A stretch of 5,639 nt of DNA, taken from NCBI GenBank assembly GCA_012031955.1, contig JAAURZ010000190.1, positions 1-5,639 of the forward strand, written 5' to 3'. The notes below the pieces were generated by a model. The model worked only from the letters and a program-made list of their open reading frames with translations. It did not search any database and was not told the origin of the DNA. The translations under genes and the position numbers were made by a program. Positions 1-5,639 of the stretch are shown piece by piece. Every line of letters begins with the position of its first letter. The first letter of the stretch is position 1. Source of the stretch: Bacteroidia bacterium. Lineage in GTDB: Bacteria; Bacteroidota; Bacteroidia; Cytophagales; Cyclobacteriaceae.

Positions 1-881
1 GATGAGGGTTTCGACAACACCCTCCAAGAGATATTGCACACCGTGGACAAGGCCAGTACTACGAAGAAATACCGTTCTCCGTTTTCAAAGTCACGGGCAT
101 AGCCTCCGTCTCGCTGCTGGAAAAGGTTCAAAACAAGGAGATGCTTACGTCCGAAGAGCAACACGCGTTTGAACAGGTGCACGCCCGCGTAGACCTTATT
201 TGTAAAACCGGATTTGAAAAGGGTGTGCCCGTGCTTATAGATGCCGAAGAGACGTGGATACAGCAACCTATCGACGACCTGGCTTACGAAATGATGCGCC
301 GGTACAACAAAGAGAAAGCGATCGTATTCAACACCTATCAACTCTACCGCACGCAGTCACTCCCCAATCTGCGCAATGGCCTGCACGACGCCGTTATGCA
401 CAGCTACTACCTGGGTGCCAAGCTGGTGCGTGGCGCTTACATGGAGAAAGAACGCGACCGCGCCGCCGACAAGGGTTACGACAGCCCTATTCATCCGACC
501 AAAGAAGCGACCGACGACGCCTTCAACAAGGCGCTCGCCTTTTGCGTCGACAACAAGCAACGCATCACCGTTATGTGCGGTTCGCACAACGACTACAGCA
601 ACTATTACCTCACCGTGCTAATGGAAAAGCATGGCATGCACCGCAACGACGCGCGCGTGTGGTTTGCACAGCTTTATGGCATGAGCGATCACATCTCATT
701 CAATCTGGCGAAGGAAGGTTACAATGTGGCCAAGTATGTGCCATACGGCCCCGTGCGGTCCGTGATGCCTTACCTGTTGCGCCGCGCCGACGAGAACACC
801 TCGGTGGCCGGCCAAAGCAGCCGCGAGCTTACGCTCATACGCCAGGAGCTCAACAGACGCCGGGCCGCGCGCAAGGTCTAA
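1..881 (+). CDS. Proline dehydrogenase (FAD-dependent), 5'-truncated by window edge, one internal frameshift
   Basis: Oxidises L-proline to delta-1-pyrroline-5-carboxylate with FAD, the first step of proline catabolism. The TIM-barrel signatures seen are: IDAEE (from about 237; Asp codon 240-242), LVRGAYMEKER (from 423), the stretch FAQLYGMSDH, then YVPYGPV followed by YLLRRADENTS, with the Arg-Arg pair at 780-785. In the PutA/PRODH family this Arg pair binds the proline carboxylate, and the Asp of DAE lies in the active site. The C-terminus ends in an Arg/Lys-rich tail at TAA 879-881. About 293 residues are visible; single-domain Bacteroidota homologues are roughly 390 residues, so about 100 are missing upstream. 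No P5C-dehydrogenase domain follows, so it is the monofunctional type. Bases 1 to about 51 are read in frame 1 (DEGFDNTLQEILHTVDK) and the rest in frame 3 (YYEEIPFSVFKVTGIA); frame 1 meets TAG at 100-102 and frame 3 has TGA at 3-5. The family call is very secure. Confidence 0.93.
51..57 (+). other. Frameshift (apparent 1-base deletion) in the proline dehydrogenase gene
   Basis: The family-like protein sequence passes from frame 1 to frame 3 here. Adding one G to the GG at 51-52 restores an uninterrupted reading, DKGQYYEEIPF, that continues into the conserved barrel. A one-base undercall in a short G run is the simplest reading. A true mutation is possible but cannot be told apart from the sequence alone. 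Confidence 0.8.
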
Positions 882-894
882 GGTCCTGCGCCCT

Positions 895-925
895 GTTGGG
901 GTTATCCATAATGTTGCTAATTTCG
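895..925 (+). promoter_or_regulatory. Candidate Bacteroidota-type promoter for lysS
   Basis: GTTG at 895-898 resembles the -33 element (TTTG/TTG) and TAATTTCG at 918-925 matches TAnnTTTG with one mismatch. The spacing between them is 19 bases, as expected for the primary sigma factor of this phylum. The predicted transcript start falls near 930-933, leaving a 5' leader of only about 12-15 bases before the ATG at 945. The elements are short and partly degenerate, so a chance match is possible; lysS could instead be transcribed by readthrough from the gene upstream. Confidence 0.4.
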
Positions 926-944
926 CCCATTGATTCGTATACAC

Positions 945-2674
945 ATGCAGCTAAGTGAACAGGAACTCATCAGAAGAAAGAGTAAAGAAGAGCTGGAAGC
1001 GCTCGGTATCGAGCCCTATCCCGCCGAACTTTTTGAAGTGAATGTGACCGCTAAAGACATTCACGCCAACTACGAGCGCAGAAAAACAGACTATAAAAGC
1101 GTGTCGCTGGCCGGCAGAATCATGAGCCGCCGCATTATGGGTAATGCCTCTTTCGCCGAGTTGCAGGATGAGTCGGGCCGGATTCAGGTCTACATCCGCC
1201 GCGATGATGTTTGTCCCGGCGAGGACAAGACACTTTACAATACTGTTTTTAAAAAGCTGCTCGACATCGGCGACATTATCGGCGTTGCAGGCTTTGTATT
1301 CACCACGCAAACCGGCGAGATTTCCATACACGTCACCAGTTTCCGCGTGCTGTCGAAGACATTGCGGCCGCTGCCCATTGTGAAAGAAACCACCGACGAC
1401 GCCGGCGCCGTCCATCGTCACGATGCCTTCACCGATCCGGAGCAACGTTACCGGATGCGCTATGTAGATCTCGTCGTGAACCCCGAAGTGCGCGAGACTT
1501 TTGTGAAGCGCACCCAACTTGTTAACTCTATCCGCGAATACCTCAACAACCGCGGCTACCTTGAGGTAGAAACCCCTGTGCTGCAACCACTGTACGGCGG
1601 CGCTGCGGCACGTCCATTCAAAACGCACCACAACACGCTCGATATGACGCTGTATCTGCGCATCGCCAACGAGTTGTATTTGAAGCGTCTCATCGTAGGA
1701 GGCTTCCACGGCGTGTATGAGTTTTCCAAGGATTTCAGAAACGAAGGCATGTCGCGCTTCCACAACCCTGAGTTCACCCAGGTAGAACTCTACGTTGCCT
1801 ACAAAGACTATTTGTGGATGATGGACCGCGTGGAGGAAATGATAGAAAAAGTAGCGCTCGACCTGCATGGTACCACGCAAGTGAAAGTCGGCGACAATGT
1901 GATCGACTTCAGGCGGCCCTGGAAGCGCTTCACCATGTTTGAAGCCATTCAGCATTTTACCGGCGTCGACATATCGGCGATGGACGAAGACCAGCTCCGC
2001 GCCACCTGTAAGGAACTGCACGTGCCGATGGATGACACCATGGGAAAAGGCAAACTGATAGACCAGATCTTTGGCGAGAAGTGCGAACCCAACCTCGTGC
2101 AGCCAACCTTCATCATGGACTACCCGGTGGAAATGTCGCCGTTGGCGAAGAAGCACCGCAGCAAACCCGGGCTCGTAGAGCGGTTCGAAGCGATATGCAA
2201 CAGCAAAGAAATTTGCAATGCCTTCTCCGAGTTGAACGACCCCATCGATCAGCGTCAGCGCTTTGAAGAACAACTGGAGTTGGGCAAGCGTGGCGACGAG
2301 GAGGCAATGACATTGGATGAGGATTTTCTTCGGGCTCTCGAATTCGGGATGCCACCCACCGCAGGCCTGGGTATCGGCATAGACCGCCTCACCATGATCA
2401 TGACCAACTCACCGTCTATTCAGGATGTGCTTTTCTTCCCCCAGATGAAGCCTGAAAAGGCCGCACAAGCCCTTACCGAAAAGACTTCGCGGCCATGGGC
2501 GTGCGCGCGGATTTAATACCGGTGATCCAGCGCCTCGGCATTACCACCCTCGTGCAATTCAAAGAGTCCAAAGCCTCCAAACTTTTCAACGACGTGTGCG
2601 GCATGCGCAAAAAGATGAAGCTCGACAATGTGGCCAATCCCACCATCGAAGAGGTAGAGGCGTGGCTGAAGTAG
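945..2674 (+). CDS. lysS: Lysyl-tRNA synthetase, class II (one frameshift near the 3' end)
   Basis: Charges tRNA-Lys with lysine in the cytoplasm using ATP. From ATG 945, residues about 50-150 form the N-terminal OB-fold that binds the anticodon (starting [10 protein letters not shown]). The class II catalytic core has motif 1 around [10 protein letters not shown] (204-213, invariant Pro 211), motif 2 in [18 protein letters not shown] (Arg 265, Glu 267) and motif 3 GLGIGIDR (474-481, Arg 481). The LysRS-typical stretch [18 protein letters not shown] lies between motifs 2 and 3. I chose ATG 945 over the in-frame TTG at 930 because family members begin close to [15 protein letters not shown]. 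The uninterrupted frame stops at 2516 with an unrelated tail (SRPWACARI). In the -1 frame from about 2483 a plausible C-terminal extension continues ([14 protein letters not shown] to EEVEAWLK) and stops at TAG 2672-2674. With one base restored the protein is 576 residues, the usual size for Bacteroidota LysRS with an extension. Convergent with lptD across four bases. Confidence 0.95.
2478..2485 (+). other. Frameshift (apparent 1-base deletion) in lysS
   Basis: The codons read GAA AAG ACT in the main frame, but the family-like C-terminus resumes with GAC TTC GCG GCC in the -1 frame. One extra A in the run at 2479-2482 gives GAA AAA GAC (Glu-Lys-Asp) and a continuous protein to 2674. A homopolymer undercall is the simplest explanation. 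A -1 slip of tRNA-Lys from AAG (2481-2483) to AAA (2480-2482) is formally possible, but no full slippery heptamer in frame and no clear downstream stimulator is seen. Confidence 0.8.
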
Positions 2675-2678
2675 TCCA

Positions 2679-5342
2679 CTAAAGATTATCGAAGAAAGGC
2701 TTGCGGCGCTCAAGTTTCAGGTCCTGAAGCATAGACGCCTTCACGGCAATGGTGAAGTTGTAAGACTGGAACCGGCCGAAGGGCACCCAGTACAGGCGCA
2801 TCGTCCAGCAATGAAGGTCGCGCGAAATGCCAAGGTCCGTTTGGGTAAACTCCTTGCTCTCGAAATGATATCCGCTGTTGGCCGTTATCTTCCACTGTTC
2901 CGACAGCGATAAGTCGCCCGACATCTGGATCGACTGTGTTACCTTCGGGTCGGCATTCAGCGTGTGGCTGTAGCTCAGGCTGTAGTTGATGCGCAAACCC
3001 CACGGTATGTCGAAGTCTACATACGCGCTGGGGTCACGAATAATTTCCTGTTTAGCTTCGTCAGGCAGGTTGGAGCCCGCCACCTTTTCGCGTGTGCTTT
3101 GCTCCTGCGATCTGCCCTTGGGGTTCAGGTTGGTGCTCACCGCCAGTGTGGCCGACGTGATCCGCCCGATGCCGCCGCCTTTCCAGGCATACTCATCTAT
3201 GCGCCGTTCCGTCGCAGTGCCCTCCTCGTCCACCGTAGTCAGGTACCGGTAAGGGTCCAGCGATGCCGACACGTTTACGTTAAAAGTATTGTCGAGAACG
3301 TTTGTGTTTGCCGCCAGGCTGAAAGGCGCCAGCTTGAACGAGTCGGCCACCAGGTTGTAGCTCGAGTTGATTGAAAAGTTGTTGAGCAACATCACCTTTC
3401 GTTCTGCCGTATCCCTTGCCGTTTTTACTTTCATCTCCAGGTTGTTACCCAACCCGAAACCGATAGACCCGCTCTTACCCGTGGTCGACGAACCATACAC
3501 AAAACCCTCGTGGCGCGATTTTAAAACCACATTGTTGTTTACATCGGTAAACTCCTGAAAATACTTGTCGTTGATGGTAAAGTCCGGCGTGTAACCAATA
3601 CTTACCGACGGGTTTATAATATGCCGTATTGCCTTCACGTTGCCGCGCTTAAAAAGGTAGGTGCCATATAACCTTGTAGTCATGCTGGCGCTTGTACTGT
3701 AGTTGGCAATCCGGTTGAATCCTTTCTCTTCAGTCGAAACAAAACGATAGCTGTCATCAACCTTCACATACTGCCAGTTCAGGCGCTTGAAGTACCACTT
3801 CTCCTCATAGCTTACAGATGGCGACACCGTAAAGTACTTGAGTATGCGGAACGAATAAGAAACGGGAATGGAGTGGCGGATACCATTGCGCGCATTTTTA
3901 AAGAACAGCGAAAGATTGTCGGTGGTAAAAGGCGCGATGCTGTCGCGCGTGGCCGTTGTCGTTACCCTGCCGATGTTGTTGGTGATGCGGTTGGAACCCG
4001 CCATGGAGTAGCCAATCACGAAATTGTCGAGCGGTCCCGTCTTCCCTTTGCGCTGAAACGGGTAGAGGTTCGTCATGTTCAGGGTAAGCGTGGGCAGCGA
4101 CAAATCAACGAGGCGCGACACCAGGTCCTGGTTATGACTCATGTTGAGCGCCATGGTAAACGGTGTGCCTACGAATTTTTTATTGTACGAAACATTGGAA
4201 CTCAGCTTGGTGGTGATGTTGCTGAACGACGACGAATTGATGGAATTGGAATACCCATAGATCAGGTTATTGTTCTGATTGTAAGTTGACGTGGCCGCGT
4301 TGACCGACGCCGAAAACCTGCTCGACCCTTTCGATTGCGGCGAGTGGCTCCAGCCGAGACTGAAGTCCGACGCCGTTTGCGGATTTTCGATCTGGTCGCT
4401 GGTGCGTGTCCGCGAATAATTGAAGCGAAGGTTGCCGGTATACTTATATCGCTTGGAGTAGTTGGAGCTGATGTTCACTGCATGACCACCCTTCGTGTAG
4501 ATGTCGCCGGTTACAGCGAGTTTCATGTACTCGCTGATGTCGAAAAAATAGCCGCCACGCGCAGGTTAAAGCCGCGGCGTCGCTCTTCGCCGTATGAGGG
4601 GAACAGTATGCCGGATTTACTTTCGCGTTCGGCTGGAAACATGCCGAAACGCAAATCCAATAGGCAGCGGTATATCGTTGAACTCAAAGTAAAATGGTCC
4701 CGACACAATTTTGTCTTTCGGAATCGCCTTCGTTTTCGTAGACCTGATTCGGAAGTGAGGATGCTCCAGGTTGCACGTCGTGTACGTGTTGCGAAGACTC
4801 AACAGTTCATTGTCTTCATTCTTGAACACCACATCACCGTGCAGGTAGCCGTCGCCTTGCTGCGTTACCACTTCGCTGATGCGCGCGCGTCCTGTTTTAA
4901 AATTATACACAATATCCTTGGTCTCGTACACCTCGGGGCCATTCTTGAAAACCGGGTAGCCCACCCGTCGGCCGAGCGAGTCGCGGGTGCCATGGGCCGT
5001 GAGCGTATTGTTGGCGTAGTCGATTGTGATCTCCTCGGCTTCCAGCTCGATTTCGCCGTAGTTGATCTTGGCAGCGCCATATAACCATACCGTCTGCCCA
5101 TCGAACGACGCCAGAATAGAATCTCTGGCAGAGTAGTTGATTGTAGTCTCTATGTCACCTTTAGGCTGGTTTTGGAGTGTATCGGTGGGTGAGGTGGTGG
5201 TATCCGCCGGCGTCAGCATAGTGCTGTCGCGTTTGGTTGGCAGCGGCCCCTTGGGCGGTCGCGGAGTGGGCTCCACCTGGGCAAGAACTGTGGTAGCAAG
5301 CACGTTACTACATATAATGAAAAACAACAGAACGGGCCGCAC
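2679..5342 (-). CDS. lptD: LptD/OstA-like LPS-assembly outer-membrane protein (two compensating frameshifts)
   Basis: Expected to insert lipopolysaccharide into the outer leaflet of the outer membrane, with LptE as partner. Translated from GTG 5342-5340, it opens with a signal peptide (hydrophobic LLFFII core, likely cleavage after VLA, residue 21), then a Pro/Thr-rich linker to about residue 58. An OstA/LptA-like periplasmic domain follows at about 59-230 (GQTVWLYGAAKINYGEIELEAEEITI region). Next come the conserved hinge stretch FGMFPAERESKSGILFPSYGEE and a long region of alternating polar/aromatic strands typical of a beta-barrel, ending KPFFDNL. Three consecutive frames must be joined: 5342 to about 4649, about 4649 to 4558, then 4558 to 2679. 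The two shifts cancel and the total is 887 residues. The mature protein has just two cysteines, 190 and 845. GTG is the best start: the frame is closed by TAA at 5372-5370 and holds no ATG in between. Bacteroidota LptD homologues are often poorly annotated, so the name rests on domain order rather than a search. Confidence 0.88.
4556..4561 (-). other. Frameshift (apparent 1-base deletion) in lptD, second of a pair
   Basis: On the minus strand the middle frame reads RGFNLR and then drifts into a non-family tail ending at a stop over the ATG of EYMKL. The third frame resumes at GGYFFDISEYMKLAV. Restoring one base (an extra C beside 4558 on the plus strand, giving CGC GGT GGC GGC on the minus strand) yields the continuous sequence NLRGGGYFFDISEY. 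This shift cancels the +1 shift at 4647-4649. Confidence 0.82.
4647..4649 (-). other. Frameshift (apparent 1-base insertion) in lptD, first of a pair
   Basis: The minus strand reads GCG TTT CGG CAT and runs to a stop after HVSSRTRK. Removing one T from the TTT (AAA at 4647-4649 on the plus strand) gives GCG TTC GGC ATG, so PIGFAF continues into GMFPAERESKSG, the expected hinge between the periplasmic domain and the barrel. A one-base overcall in a short run fits. Confidence 0.82.
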
Positions 5343-5438
5343 AAAGGGGAAGTTGAAAACCAGAAAATTTTAGGTTTTAATAAATTTTTACAATTTTTGC
5401 GTAAAGGTATTGCAAATACTTTGAACATCGAATTGCCC
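5343..5438. promoter_or_regulatory. AT-rich divergent intergenic region between lptD and the amidase gene
   Basis: These 96 bases separate two divergent starts and must hold the control signals of at least one of them. The stretch 5360-5420 is markedly richer in A/T than the genes on either side, with runs such as TTTTTA and ATTTTTG. I looked for the phylum's TTTG-N19-21-TAnnTTTG pattern on both strands and found only degenerate matches, so I do not name a specific promoter. No terminator hairpin or riboswitch-like structure is evident. Confidence 0.45.
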
Positions 5439-5639
5439 GTGAGGAATATCGGTATTACAGTCTCATTTTTAGCAATAACCTTGCTAATTTCTGCAAGCAC
5501 GCCCACCGTCCCCGAGTTTGAGGTCGACGTCGTTGTAATCGACGCCGGTCATGGCGGCAAAGACAACGGCACCCATGGCAAAAAAGCAAAAGAGAAAGAC
5601 GTGGCGCTCGACGTGGCCCTCAAAGTGGGAAGCTACATT
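5439..5639 (+). CDS. N-acetylmuramoyl-L-alanine amidase (Amidase_3), 3'-truncated by window edge
   Basis: Cleaves the amide bond between N-acetylmuramic acid and L-alanine in peptidoglycan, acting in the periplasm in cell-wall remodelling and daughter-cell separation. From GTG 5439, residues 1 to about 20 form a signal-peptide-like or membrane-anchor segment (RNIGITVSFLAITLLISAS). The Amidase_3 opening VVVIDAGHGGKDNG follows, with the first zinc ligand His 38 (5550-5552). The later EKDVALDVALKVG carries the probable second ligand Glu 52 (5592-5594). Only 67 codons are inside the window; the remaining ligand and catalytic Glu lie beyond it. The start is uncertain: in-frame TTG at 5421 and 5433 are alternatives and no ATG is available. 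GTG 5439 was preferred because it puts a basic residue directly before the hydrophobic core. It is divergent from lptD, so two envelope genes share one control region. Confidence 0.88.
   Translation, partial: MRNIGITVSFLAITLLISASTPTVPEFEVDVVVIDAGHGGKDNGTHGKKAKEKDVALDVALKVGSYI

Noticed and set aside
254..958. Plus-strand frame of 234 codons overlapping proline dehydrogenase and the lysS start
   Set aside because: Its translation is Arg/Gln-rich and low-complexity, while the overlapped frame carries the conserved PRODH motifs.
951..2273. Long minus-strand open frame of about 440 codons opposite lysS
   Set aside because: It is fully antisense to a gene with clear class II synthetase motifs, and its translation shows no recognisable domain. 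Such mirror frames are common opposite GC-biased codons.
2662..2679. Small inverted repeat GTGGCT / AG-T-CCAC at the lysS-lptD junction
   Set aside because: The stem is only six pairs with a bulge, lies inside the lysS 3' end, and has no T run on either strand, so it does not qualify as an intrinsic terminator.
4523..4708. Separate small minus-strand gene of 61 codons between the two larger lptD pieces
   Set aside because: Its middle part is the LptD hinge (SKSGILFPSYGEE) and its ends are out-of-frame readings of the neighbouring pieces, so it is a frameshifted segment of lptD.
4335..5084. Plus-strand open frame of about 249 codons opposite lptD
   Set aside because: Antisense to the OstA-like domain, rich in Arg/Val in a way typical of shadow frames, with no motif or start context.
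5213..5506. Minus-strand frame of 97 codons spanning the divergent intergenic region
   Set aside because: It overlaps both the amidase start and the lptD signal peptide in other frames, and its sequence is cysteine/phenylalanine-rich with no family likeness.

Overview
The window reads as ordinary chromosomal housekeeping DNA from a member of the Bacteroidota. The evidence is a Bacteroidota-style lysyl-tRNA synthetase with a C-terminal extension, an LptD-like outer-membrane protein back to back with an N-acetylmuramoyl-L-alanine amidase, no clear Shine-Dalgarno sequences before the starts, and one upstream sequence resembling the -33/-7 promoter of this phylum. I cannot fix the family from sequence alone. 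By eye, base composition is slightly above 50% GC in genes, with one AT-rich intergenic stretch.

Layout, left to right. (1) Positions 1-881, plus strand: the 3' part of a FAD-dependent proline dehydrogenase gene (proline catabolism), start outside the window. (2) Positions 882-944: a short gap with a candidate promoter. (3) Positions 945-2674, plus strand: lysS, class II lysyl-tRNA synthetase. (4) Only four bases later, and convergent with it, lptD on the minus strand (5342 down to 2679), encoding an outer-membrane LPS-assembly protein with a signal peptide, an OstA/LptA-like domain and a beta-barrel. (5) Positions 5343-5438: an AT-rich divergent intergenic region. (6) Positions 5439-5639, plus strand: the start of a zinc-dependent N-acetylmuramoyl-L-alanine amidase that runs off the window. 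The last two genes are both envelope genes; the first two are metabolic and translational and not obviously linked to them.

The most notable property is that three of the four genes are broken by single-base reading-frame changes although the protein sequence continues cleanly in another frame: one in the proline dehydrogenase (about 51-57), one near the 3' end of lysS (about 2478-2485), and a +1/-1 pair 89-91 bases apart in lptD (4647-4649 and about 4556-4561). All four lie next to short runs of the same base, and two of the genes are normally essential, so base-calling or assembly error is the simplest explanation. I therefore annotate full-length genes across the shifts and mark each shift separately. 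I found no mobile element, CRISPR array, RNA gene or evident new system.
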